Assembly: GCF_020829665.1 (NCBI RefSeq)
Contig: NZ_JAIVFT010000019.1
Coordinates: 96,750-160,749, forward strand
Source of the DNA: Nostoc sp. CHAB 5824
Lineage (GTDB): Bacteria; Cyanobacteriota; Cyanobacteriia; Cyanobacteriales; Nostocaceae
DNA: 64,000 nucleotides
Reading direction: 5' to 3'
Shown piece after piece: positions 47,158 to 55,888 of this stretch (position 1 is its first letter; the number at the start of each line of letters is the position of its first letter). The position numbers were made by a program, and so were the translations under genes. The notes beneath the pieces are model-generated. The model saw only the letters and a program-made list of their open reading frames with translations, was not told where the DNA came from and did no database searches.

Positions 47158-47623
47158 GAAAAAGCAAAGGGAATATGTATTCTGTGGAACAGAACCTTAT
47201 GGATACATATATAAACTCTAGTAACCGAAAAATCAAAAATTTTATGTTGACAACTGATTAGCAAAGTTAGATATTACTCAAAACCAAAAAATATAAGTAA
47301 CAGGGCATTTTATATGAAAATTCAATCGGGTGGTTTATCAGCAAATTTTCTGCTAATAGTTTCTTGAATTGCTGCTAATTTACAAGAAGATTGTGGTAGA
47401 CTCTTTCTAAGAACAATTACTTAAGATAAGAAGTATTTTTCTTAACAGTAATTATTGTTATATGTACTTTTTATGTCATTTTTGGAGTAAAAAATTTTGA
47501 TGATAATTAAAACATAAATAAAATAGGGTGGAACTGACTGGCGTGAAAATAAATAATTTAATTGCTTATAGCCAGCAATATCAAAGCTATATACTGTAGG
47601 TTCTTTCATCGGTAAACTATGTA
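47158..47623. other. AT-rich spacer, no gene seen
   Basis: 466 bp between glycosyltransferase and flippase genes, very AT-rich, with no supported ORF. The flippase gene probably has its own promoter. Confidence 0.4.
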
Positions 47624-49105
47624 ATGGAATCACCTAAAGATTCATCAAATTTACGACAAAAGGCTGTTAAAAGTGTAATTTGGACTGCTATAGAAAGTTG
47701 GGGACGCCAAGCAGTCTCTTTAGTTGTTTTCTTTATCCTAGCTCGTTTACTTACTCCAGAAACTTTTGGCTTAATTGCTTTAGCATATATATTTATTGAA
47801 TTTGTACAAATTTTTGTTGATCAAGGATTCTCTGTAGCAATTATCCAACGTCAAGATATAGATGCAGAGCACTTAGACACTGCATTCTGGACAACTTTAG
47901 GAATCAGTATACTTTTAACTATATTAAGTATTGCTGGTGCTGGCTTAACAGCTGATTTCTTTAAACAGCCGCAGTTAGTGCCAATTATTCAATACTTATC
48001 TATAAGCTTTGTATTTAATGGATTGAGTAGCGTACAGCAAGCGGTTCTTGAACGTCGGTTTGCCTTCAAAAGTTTAGCAATCCGCTCACTTTTGGCAGTG
48101 ATAATAGGTGGAATAGTTGGCGTAGTGATGGCTTTTTTAGGCTTTGGCGTTTGGAGTCTCGTAGGTCAGCAACTATCAAGTAGTTTAGTGCAGGTTTTAG
48201 TCTTGTGGCGAGTTAGCGATTGGCGACCAGGATTCCAATTCTCTGCCATACATGTTAAAGAACTTTTTACCTTTGGAATTAATATATCTGCGTTTAACAT
48301 AATTAACTTTTTCAATCGCCGAGCCGATGACTTACTAATTGGCTACTTTCTAGGACTAGTTGCATTAGGTTATTACTCGGTTGCCTACAAATTGCTGCTA
48401 GTAATGATGCAAGTTTTAATCAGTACCACAACTAAAGTTGCACTACCAATATTTTCTAGGTTACAGGGAGAACCAGAACGATTACTAAGCGCTTTCTATA
48501 CTGCTACTCAGTTTACAAGTCTCATTGCTTTCCCAATATTTCTTTGTGTACCAGTATTAGCAACTGAATTTATAAAAGTCTTTTTTGGTAAGCAGTGGAT
48601 TCAAAGTATTCCAGTATTGCAAATACTATCTCTTATTGGCCCAGTTCATCTGATTTTCTTTTATAATAATTCTGTAATTCTCGCGCTAGGTAAACCTTCG
48701 TGGAGGCTATGGATACAAGTGATAAATACAGTTACTAACGTCGTCGGGTTTGCTTTGGCAGTCAAATGGGGTATCGTAGCTGTTGCATCTGCTTATGTAG
48801 TTCGTGGGTACGTGCTCTTACCTATTTCGCTATTAGCTATTAATAAACTTATTAAGATTAATTTAGGTAACTACCTGCGTTTATACATAGTACCTTTAGT
48901 AGCTTCTGGAGCAATGATTGGAACTATATTAAGTACTAAATATTTCTTGGGAACATTTATTGAAGCATGGATGTTACTAGCTATTTCAGCGATATTTGGT
49001 GTCTCAATTTACATTTTTACTCTTTCAGTAATATCGCCCAAGCTTTTCAGACGGTTACTTGACTTAGGAGAAAGTTTTCATATTAAAATCAATAAAAAAG
49101 TATAA
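47624..49105 (+). CDS. Polysaccharide flippase (Wzx-like, MOP superfamily)
   Basis: This 493-aa membrane protein has about 12-14 segments. The N-terminal part DSSNLRQKAVKSVIWTAIESWGRQ and the block LARLLTPETFGLIALAYIF are typical of WzxC/TuaB-type flippases. It moves lipid-linked sugar units across the cytoplasmic membrane. FNIINFFNRRADDLLIGYFLG lies about two fifths in. It sits between glycosyltransferase and pyruvyl transferase genes, supporting a polysaccharide role. The exact substrate is unknown. Confidence 0.92.
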   Translation: MESPKDSSNLRQKAVKSVIWTAIESWGRQAVSLVVFFILARLLTPETFGLIALAYIFIEFVQIFVDQGFSVAIIQRQDIDAEHLDTAFWTTLGISILLTILSIAGAGLTADFFKQPQLVPIIQYLSISFVFNGLSSVQQAVLERRFAFKSLAIRSLLAVIIGGIVGVVMAFLGFGVWSLVGQQLSSSLVQVLVLWRVSDWRPGFQFSAIHVKELFTFGINISAFNIINFFNRRADDLLIGYFLGLVALGYYSVAYKLLLVMMQVLISTTTKVALPIFSRLQGEPERLLSAFYTATQFTSLIAFPIFLCVPVLATEFIKVFFGKQWIQSIPVLQILSLIGPVHLIFFYNNSVILALGKPSWRLWIQVINTVTNVVGFALAVKWGIVAVASAYVVRGYVLLPISLLAINKLIKINLGNYLRLYIVPLVASGAMIGTILSTKYFLGTFIEAWMLLAISAIFGVSIYIFTLSVISPKLFRRLLDLGESFHIKINKKV

Positions 49106-49280
49106 GCTTTCTTAGGTATAGATAATTGCGATTTAAATATATATTTATGAATTAATTTAATATACTTCAAGCTGAAATTTAGTTTAGCGAACAAATTAAA
49201 TCTATCAAATCTCATAAGTTAGCCAAAAATTTAGGCTATCAAATTAAGACCAAATTCATAGTTTATCAAAGAGAGCAAAG

Positions 49281-50426
49281 ATGAAAATCGGAATTCTGAC
49301 TTTTCACCATGTAGACAATTACGGAGCAACACTTCAGGCTTGTGCTCTTTGGAGTTTTCTTAACAGTCAAGGCTATGATGTTGAAATAATAGACTATCGG
49401 CCTCTTAAAATAGCATGGATGTATTTCAGACCTTTACTTCCGATCAAAAGGGTAAAATCTAGTATTAATGAAAGTAATAAAATTCGGATTAACGAAAAAT
49501 CTTTGATTAATATTTCAAAATATTGGAAAATGAGAAGCTTCCTCCTTTCTCATGTGAAGTTAAGCCACAAGAGAGTTTATGATAAAAAAGCCTTAAAATA
49601 CTATCATGACAAGTATGATGTAGTCATATGTGGCAGTGACCAAATATGGTGTACGGATTCTTTTAGAGGGTATAATTCTTCGTTCTTTTTGGACTTTGTT
49701 AGCAATAAGACTACTCGTAAGATAAGTTATGCAGCAAGTTTTGGTAATACAAGAAAATTAGGGTGTTATCAAAAAGAAATATATACATTGATTAATCAGT
49801 TTCAAACCATTTTAGTTCGTGATTCTAATAGTTTAGAAATTATTGCTGATGAATGCAACAAAAAAGCGATAAAAGTTTTAGATCCTACTTTTCTAATTAA
49901 GTATGATGCACTTAAAAATTCTCCAAAAATAACAAATAAATATCTTCTATTGTATGTTCAAGCTGACATGAAAGCAGAGGAAGAAGATTTTATCAAATTC
50001 CTGGCAGAAGAGCAAAATTTAACTATAGTTTCAGTCGGTAGATATGAACGGTTAGCGCAAATAAATTTAGAAAATGCTAGTCCAAAAGAATGGATTGGAT
50101 TACATAGTGAAGCATCTTATATCGTAACTAATACTTATCACGGCACTGTATTTTCTATTATTTTTCAGAAACCTTTTACAATATTTCTTCCTAGTGATAA
50201 ATCGAATAAGATAACAGATTTGCTTAATGATTTAGGTTTAAAAGACCGTATATTTTCAGATAAACTAAAACCTCAACTATTCAATAAGCAAATCTTTGAT
50301 ATTGATTATGAATCAGTATCTAATATTCTAGAATCAAAAATTATGGAATCAAAAAAACATTTAATTGAAGCGATTTTACAAGGAGCAATAGATAGAAAAA
50401 GTAATATTGAATTAAATAAGGAATAA
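49281..50426 (+). CDS. Polysaccharide pyruvyl transferase family protein
   Basis: This 381-aa protein matches PF04230: it starts MKIGILTFHHVDNYGATLQ, followed by ALWSFLNSQGYDVEIIDYRP. Further blocks are VVICGSDQIW (about 113-122), ISYAASFGNTRK, TILVRDSNSLEII and ASYIVTNTYHGTVFSIIFQKPF. The family adds pyruvate ketals from PEP to sugars in polymers (CsaB, WcaK). Pyruvylation can create anchors for SLH-domain proteins. It is a cytosolic enzyme. The composition is very AT-rich (many Lys, Asn and Ile), unlike the housekeeping neighbours. Confidence 0.88.
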   Translation: MKIGILTFHHVDNYGATLQACALWSFLNSQGYDVEIIDYRPLKIAWMYFRPLLPIKRVKSSINESNKIRINEKSLINISKYWKMRSFLLSHVKLSHKRVYDKKALKYYHDKYDVVICGSDQIWCTDSFRGYNSSFFLDFVSNKTTRKISYAASFGNTRKLGCYQKEIYTLINQFQTILVRDSNSLEIIADECNKKAIKVLDPTFLIKYDALKNSPKITNKYLLLYVQADMKAEEEDFIKFLAEEQNLTIVSVGRYERLAQINLENASPKEWIGLHSEASYIVTNTYHGTVFSIIFQKPFTIFLPSDKSNKITDLLNDLGLKDRIFSDKLKPQLFNKQIFDIDYESVSNILESKIMESKKHLIEAILQGAIDRKSNIELNKE

Positions 50427-50703
50427 AAAATTAAGATTAAGAATCAGCTTGGTTTAGTTTGTAGAACTCAAAGCAATATCTACGACCTGCTACGCTTACG
50501 TCTAAACCGTTAGCAATTAAGTATAGTTTAATGAGACTGATTGCGATTCTATTGAGAATATACTGCTCTTGTTGACATGATGCGATCGCTCTGCATTCCA
50601 CAGCTTTGCAAAATTAAACATACATTGGTTTTATTATGCCGACTTAATTAACCACTTATTGTGATTTAATTGAAGCATAGCCTATCAGCACGAACCTAAC
50701 AGC

Positions 50704-50740
50704 TAATAATATCAACGACGCATTGTCCTTGATATTATTA
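50704..50740. promoter_or_regulatory. Perfect 12-bp inverted repeat upstream of the MurB-like gene
   Basis: TAATAATATCAA (50704-50715) is inverted exactly at 50729-50740, with a 13-nt loop and no T run. It could be an operator or an RNA stem in the leader of the next gene, about 110 bp upstream of its start. Confidence 0.45.
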
Positions 50741-50849
50741 TGGGTTGAGGAATTGTTGGCTATCATTTTTTTGTCTGTACCCTGCTCGCGAAATTATACG
50801 CGAGCTGTTTATATTTGTCAAAATTCCAAAAGGAGTAGAAAGAATTAAG

Positions 50850-51695
50850 ATGTCTAATTTAAAGATTGAGTCTTTAACATCAAACAGTCTTTCGCACTAT
50901 AGAACACGACATTACTTTGAGCGAGTAGGAGAGATCCATAGTGTAGATGACCTTCAGGAGTACTGTAATTGGGCCCAAGAAAACAAAGTAAAGATTTATA
51001 TAATTGGAAATGGCTCTAATACGCTGTTTGTTAAAACAAATATCCAATCATTGATACTAAAAAATAAACTACCTAAGTACACCAATCCTTTACCTAATAA
51101 CAGACTTGAAGTATCTTCTTCTGCTTCAGTAATGGAAGTATTAAAGTATTGTTATCAAAACTCCATGAATTCTTTCTATTATCTTGCATCTGTACCAGCA
51201 ACTATTGGTGGTGCATTAGCAATGAACGCTGGCAGAGGAAGACAACATGGATGTACAATATACGACTTTGTTGAAAGTGTAACTTTCTTTGAGGATGGAT
51301 GTATAAAAACACTTGAAAATAGTCAGATTGTACGAGATTATCGAGAAACTATGTTTACTGGTATACACTCAAAACTGATATTGAGTGCAATTTTCAAGTT
51401 TGAACCAACAGAATTCACCGAAAATCCTCTAAATTCAAGGCAAATTTGGGCAAAAGAACATCAAGATAATACAGCACCTAACTGTGGCTCGGTATTCAAA
51501 GCTGCTAACTATGCAATACTTGAAAAGCTCAAAGGTATTTCTATAGGTAAAGCTATGTTTTCGGCTAAAACGAGTAATTGGATACTTGCTAAATCACAAA
51601 GTAGCTATTCAATAATTTTGCTGATTAAAATAGCTAAGATTTTGCATCTTATAAGTAGACAAAAAATTGCTCTCGAAGTAATTACAATTGATTAA
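50850..51695 (+). CDS. Divergent MurB-like FAD-dependent reductase
   Basis: This 281-aa protein has MurB landmarks: NSLSHYRTRHYFERVGE near the start, IIGNGSNTLFV (FAD binding), SVPATIGGALAMNAGRG, RDYRETMF with the conserved Tyr-Arg and CGSVFKA with the catalytic-type Ser, ending ALEVITID with the Glu. It departs from true MurB where the HANFIVN block should be (SAKTSNWILAK) and is short. I chose the ATG at 50850 with AGGAG upstream at a rather long spacing. The frame is open a further 35 codons. True MurB reduces enolpyruvyl-UDP-GlcNAc. Here, next to a pyruvyl transferase, a related reaction on another sugar is possible. Confidence 0.8.
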   Translation: MSNLKIESLTSNSLSHYRTRHYFERVGEIHSVDDLQEYCNWAQENKVKIYIIGNGSNTLFVKTNIQSLILKNKLPKYTNPLPNNRLEVSSSASVMEVLKYCYQNSMNSFYYLASVPATIGGALAMNAGRGRQHGCTIYDFVESVTFFEDGCIKTLENSQIVRDYRETMFTGIHSKLILSAIFKFEPTEFTENPLNSRQIWAKEHQDNTAPNCGSVFKAANYAILEKLKGISIGKAMFSAKTSNWILAKSQSSYSIILLIKIAKILHLISRQKIALEVITID

Positions 51696-52210
51696 TTAGT
51701 TCCTGTCAAAACTAATACATGTTTATGAGGCTAAATAGATCGTGAGGCGAGTATATTAGCAGTTGATGGCATAGGTCTGAGATGATTGCTTGTCTTACTT
51801 GTTACAATTTTATCCTTGAAACCTTATTTCAATACGATTCAGTTAAGGCTAAAAACCAAAACTGGCGTAGGTTGGGTTGAACGGAGTGAAACCCAACCTA
51901 CTATTCTTCTTAACCCAAGCGTATTGAAGCCTTATTTAGCGCAGCTTCATAAATAATTAGTATAAGGATATACTTTGATGACCTTCCCAAAACTATTCAT
52001 ACTCAAACATAGCAGATTTAGATGCGAAGGCATCACAGGTATCATCCTCGTTGAACATTGTGCCTTAGCATGTTTGCGTAACCTTAACTTGAACTGTAGG
52101 AGTTCCGACCAATCAATCTTCTGTTGTAAAAACCCCTTGTTTGAAATTAACTATAAAAGTACTTGACAGTAACCCAGGGCTAACTGCTATATTAACTAGA
52201 GTAAACTCGT
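51696..52210. other. Spacer with dispersed hairpin repeat
   Basis: I see no supported gene. At 51868-51901, GTAGGTTGGGTT pairs with AACCCAACCTAC, a hairpin repeat common in cyanobacterial intergenic DNA. Confidence 0.6.
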
Positions 52211-52282
52211 TGGGGCGTAGCCAAGTGGTAAGGCAGCGGGTTTTGGTCCCGCCATCCCTAGGTTCGAATCCTAGCGCCCCAG
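52211..52282 (+). tRNA. trnQ-TTG: tRNA-Gln (anticodon TTG)
   Basis: This 72-nt tRNA has acceptor TGGGGCG/CGCCCCA with discriminator G. The anticodon arm GCGGG/CCCGC holds the loop TTTTGGT, giving TTG. The T arm is CTAGGTTCGAATCCTAG. CCA is not encoded. Confidence 0.97.
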
Positions 52283-52288
52283 TAAATC

Positions 52289-52318
52289 AAAGACAGGCTT
52301 TTATGCCTGTCTTTTAGA
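52289..52318 (+). terminator. Terminator after tRNA-Gln
   Basis: AAAGACAGGC pairs with GCCTGTCTTT around TTTTAT, with a short T-rich tail. Confidence 0.85.
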
Positions 52319-52369
52319 TTATTTAATTACATTTTTAAGACGCTCTCAATGCATCTGACTCTGTAAATG

Positions 52370-52849
52370 TTACTTGTCAGGCGATTTGAGAGCTTGATCC
52401 AGAGTCTGTCGAGCCTGTTCTGCTTTAGTTCGCGCTTCCTGGTAGCGCACATTAGCTTGAGCAAAGTTTTTAAGAACTTTAAAACCTTCCTTAAGTCGAG
52501 TAATTTCCTCTTCTGTTATCGGCTCGTCGGTGAATAGAACATCAACCGCTTTGCGAATTTCCAAAGCTTCAGCTCGTGACTCCTGAACTTTCAGCTTGAG
52601 CGTAGCCAGGTTACTCAAAACCTGGACAGCTTGGGTAATGGTATCCTCACCGCTAGCAATATCAATAGTTGACTCTTTAACCTCAATTAATTGTTGAGGG
52701 CCAAATCCTTCTTCCAGTTCCGTGGGTAGCTTACCTGCATCCATCAGTTCCATCAGCTGATCCATTGCTTTTTCACGGGCTTTGGCTGAATCTTTTCCAG
52801 AAACAGTAAGGATAATTTCTGGGCTTTGAGCGAGAGTATACTGAACCAT
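52370..52849 (-). CDS. Conserved-looking 159-aa coiled-coil protein, unknown
   Basis: I chose the ATG at 52849, read MVQYTLAQSPEIILTVSGKD. The frame is open ten codons further upstream from a TTG. The first 45 residues may form a beta-alpha fold. Residues 70-155 are strongly helical and charged (KLKVQESRAEALEIRKAVDVL, then YQEARTKAEQARQTLDQAL), likely a coiled coil. There is no signal peptide. I do not recognise the family. It is on the strand opposite tRNA-Gln. Confidence 0.6.
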   Translation of the reverse strand: MVQYTLAQSPEIILTVSGKDSAKAREKAMDQLMELMDAGKLPTELEEGFGPQQLIEVKESTIDIASGEDTITQAVQVLSNLATLKLKVQESRAEALEIRKAVDVLFTDEPITEEEITRLKEGFKVLKNFAQANVRYQEARTKAEQARQTLDQALKSPDK

Positions 52850-53099
52850 ATTTGAGCAGAAAATTTCCTGGTTAACCAAGCTGAGGCAAATAATTATAAC
52901 ATGTTGCGTGCCAAGTCATTTGTTGACCTATGGTCTTGAGCTTCAAAGTATGGACTGACAATGGCTTTTATATAGATGAAATAGTCAGAATTTCTATTTA
53001 TTAATCATTTCATGCTTTATCCCTACCCCTGCTAAGTCGCTCAAAATAAAACTTTATACTTAAGGAAAGGGGAACAAGTTTCAACAGGAGGGGAGAGCA

Positions 53100-54398
53100 A
53101 TGGCTCCCAGTCCCACCATCATGCAAGCTGTGGAACAACTGGGTTACCGTGTCACCGTTGGTGATGTGGCAACTCAGGCAGGATTGAACGTCGCTGAAGC
53201 TAATCAAAGCTTATTAGCCCTGGCATCTGATGCTGGAGGACATTTGCAGGTAGCGGATTCAGGTGATATCGTTTACCTTTTTCCACAAAATTTTCGAGTA
53301 ATTTTGCGTAATAAATACTTCCAGTTAAGATTGCAGGAATGGTGGAAAAAGGTTTGGAGTGTTCTGTTTTACCTGATTCGCATTTCTTTTGGAGTTTTCT
53401 TAACTGTTTCCATCGTCCTGATAACTGTTACCATCTTCATTATCATTACTGCTGCCAATTCAGACCGTGACAGCAACAATCAGGGCAGTAATTCCGGCGG
53501 TGGGGGGTTCTTTTATTTTCCAAATTTATTCTGGTATCTCAGTCCAAATTATGACATCCACTATCAGGAACGGCGACGTGGAAGCCAGGAAGAAAGCAAT
53601 CTGAATTTCTTTGAAGCTGTGTTTTCGTTTTTGTTTGGCGATGGTAATCCTAACGCCAACTTAGAAGAACGTCGCTGGCAAGAAATTGCTACGGTGATTC
53701 GGATTAACCGTGGTGCAGTGGTAGCAGAGCAAATTGCTCCATATTTGGATGACATTGGCGAGGGATATACAAGAGAGTACGAAGATTATATGCTGCCCGT
53801 TCTGACGCGATTTAATGGACAACCGGCGGTAAGTCCAGAAGGGCAAATTGTTTATTACTTCCCAGAGTTGCAGGTGAGTGCAGCTAAAAAGCGCCGTCAT
53901 GCAATATCAGCTTACTTGGAGGAATTTCCCTGGCGTTTTAGTGCCGCAAGTTCTGGGCAAATTATGCTGAGTGCTGGGTTGGGTGTACTAAATTTTGTTG
54001 GTGCTTTAGTACTGGAAAGTTTGTTGAGAGATGGTACTGTTGCCGTGCAATTAGGTGGATTGGTAGCTTTTGTACAAGGTATTTCTTGGCTGCTATTGGC
54101 TTACGGAACAGGTTTCTTAGGCATACCGTTATTACGTTATTTTTGGATTCGGTGGCGTAATCGCAAAATAGGCGATCGCAACCGCAATCGCCTTTCCCGA
54201 TCAAGGCTATTAACAAGTCCTGATGCACCTTTACAACAAAAAATCGACTATGCCCAACAATTTGCCACAGAAAAAGTCATTGGCAACGAAGATTTAGTGT
54301 ATTCTAGCGAAACTGACTTACTCGACCAAGAAGTTGAGCGTTCTGCACAAATTGACGCCCAATGGCAAAAACGCTTAGAACGAGGGAGTGGGGAATAA
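53100..54398 (+). CDS. Membrane protein shared by cyanobacteria and plastids (At5g03900-like)
   Basis: This 432-aa protein starts after the strong site GGAGGGGAGA. The N-terminus reads PTIMQAVEQLGYRVTVGDVATQAGLNVAEA, a winged-helix-like fold, followed by GHLQVADSGDIVYLFPQNFR. A hydrophobic segment is at about 95-120. A second copy of the winged-helix-like motif is at about 190-275 (WQEIATVIRINRGAVVAEQIAPYL, VSPEGQIVYYFPEL). Two or three more membrane segments are at about 293-355. It resembles plant proteins annotated only loosely as iron-sulfur cluster biosynthesis. The true function is unknown. Confidence 0.7.
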   Translation: MAPSPTIMQAVEQLGYRVTVGDVATQAGLNVAEANQSLLALASDAGGHLQVADSGDIVYLFPQNFRVILRNKYFQLRLQEWWKKVWSVLFYLIRISFGVFLTVSIVLITVTIFIIITAANSDRDSNNQGSNSGGGGFFYFPNLFWYLSPNYDIHYQERRRGSQEESNLNFFEAVFSFLFGDGNPNANLEERRWQEIATVIRINRGAVVAEQIAPYLDDIGEGYTREYEDYMLPVLTRFNGQPAVSPEGQIVYYFPELQVSAAKKRRHAISAYLEEFPWRFSAASSGQIMLSAGLGVLNFVGALVLESLLRDGTVAVQLGGLVAFVQGISWLLLAYGTGFLGIPLLRYFWIRWRNRKIGDRNRNRLSRSRLLTSPDAPLQQKIDYAQQFATEKVIGNEDLVYSSETDLLDQEVERSAQIDAQWQKRLERGSGE

Positions 54399-54482
54399 GA
54401 GGCAGGGGAGCAGGGGGCAGGGGGCAAAGGGGAGAATAAAAAATTAGCTCTTTTCCCTCCGCTCCCTGCACCCCGCCCCTCT
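54397..54482. repeat. Low-complexity GGGGCAGG/CCTGCCCC repeat
   Basis: GCAGGGGGCAGG-type units are followed by CTCCCTGCACCCCGCCCCTC. The two halves are partly complementary. It lies between convergent genes, as at 13741-13816. Confidence 0.7.
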
Positions 54483-54515
54483 GCCTCTTTTCAATGCCCA
54501 ATCCCCAATCCCTGA

Positions 54516-55670
54516 TTACTTCGCCTGAATTGGTGTTAAGGCTACACCTTGATAATAATGCCCCAAAATTTGCAAGTGGTTCACTCCCTGCCGAGCTAGA
54601 TTATATGCCCCCCACTGACTCATGCCCAAAGCATGACCGAAGCCAAGCCCTTGAAGTATAAAACTACCATCTGCTCCCTTGGTGACGCTAAAGCGGGTAC
54701 TTTTTAGCTTAAGGGCTGTTCGCACTTCCTCGCGCTGTAAAACCTTTGTGCCTTTGTTACCGACAATTTTCAAGGCTTTAACACTGCCAAAAGGCGAGTA
54801 TGTCTCTGGAATCATTGCCGTCACACTGCCAACTTCAGGGAATTTAGCGCTAATCTCACTGGGCGAGAAGGTTTTTATCCAATTACACTCACTGATATTT
54901 TGATCGTAATCTTGAACAGCCCGCAGGTACGGCAACGTATTTCCCCAAACGTCTTCAACGTTTTCGGTGTGTCCTCCAGAACAAGCGTGGAAGACTGAGA
55001 GAATAATCTTGTTTTTATAAGTTAGTACTTGCCCTGCTGTTCCATCAACTGCTTTATAAGTAGCAGGAGATTCACTGATTACACCTTTGTAAATTTGCCA
55101 GCGATCGGGGGTATTGCCTAAATCGTAAACGGGATTATTCCGTTGTTTTTCTCGCTCGTAAAGGGCGTAGGTGCGAGCTGCGATCGCCTGGGCTTTTAGT
55201 GCTTCTTGGGGCCAGCTAGCATTCATTTCGCCACCGAGAACGCTGTAGAGATACTCTTGGTCATCAACCCAGTTAACAGCGGTTAAGCCTTTGTCTGTGG
55301 GAACAACCAGAGTTCTACCCCGATACCAGCGATCGCCTATATAAACGAATCCTTTACCTGTTGGCTCAATCCAAAATAAACCAGACTGCCACTTATCTAA
55401 AGCAACTCCGCCAGGAATAGCTTGGGCATAATATGCACTCATCGCTGGTAACTGTCCCAGAGTCCGGCCGGTACTATCCTTGACGATTCCAGTGGTGGAA
55501 CTGCCCACTTTTACCTGATTAACGCCCCTCTCAATTGCCACGCGCAGGATTACAGACGCTTGGGCTGGGGCAACCAAAGCTATCCATAATAAGACACTGA
55601 CCCACCAATGACGTACTTTAATCTGGGAAAATAAAAAGCCTAAGTAAAGTTGGAATTTCATGCTGGTCAT
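54516..55670 (-). CDS. SpoIID/LytB-domain protein
   Basis: This 384-aa protein has a hydrophobic N-terminal segment (about 20-40) acting as signal or anchor. The SpoIID-type domain contains YLYSVLGGEMNASWPQEALKAQAIAARTYALYERE (about 142-176), HACSGGHTENVEDVWGN and GLGFGHALGMSQWGAYNLARQG. SpoIID of Bacillus is a peptidoglycan lytic transglycosylase, and its catalytic Glu corresponds to that in GGEMNASWP. A role in wall remodelling is likely. It is monocistronic and convergent with the preceding gene. Confidence 0.9.
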   Translation of the reverse strand: MTSMKFQLYLGFLFSQIKVRHWWVSVLLWIALVAPAQASVILRVAIERGVNQVKVGSSTTGIVKDSTGRTLGQLPAMSAYYAQAIPGGVALDKWQSGLFWIEPTGKGFVYIGDRWYRGRTLVVPTDKGLTAVNWVDDQEYLYSVLGGEMNASWPQEALKAQAIAARTYALYEREKQRNNPVYDLGNTPDRWQIYKGVISESPATYKAVDGTAGQVLTYKNKIILSVFHACSGGHTENVEDVWGNTLPYLRAVQDYDQNISECNWIKTFSPSEISAKFPEVGSVTAMIPETYSPFGSVKALKIVGNKGTKVLQREEVRTALKLKSTRFSVTKGADGSFILQGLGFGHALGMSQWGAYNLARQGVNHLQILGHYYQGVALTPIQAK

Positions 55671-55888
55671 CTAATCACACTAGTATCTAATTGACGCTCT
55701 GGATTATGGCGTCTACTACTTTAAGATGAGACACTTCTCCAACGCAGGAGGTTGCCACCTCCTACTAATTATGCATTTTGCTTTAGCTATAAGTTAGAAA
55801 TTAGGTAAAGAAGGCAGGGGTAGAATTCCTTTCCTCTACTGTTTCCAATGACTAATTCTCCATGCCCAATGCCCAATGCTTCTTCAGT

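Noticed and set aside
51975..52166. 63-codon ORF before tRNA-Gln
   Set aside because: It has no ribosome site and atypical composition, and the region looks like a spacer.
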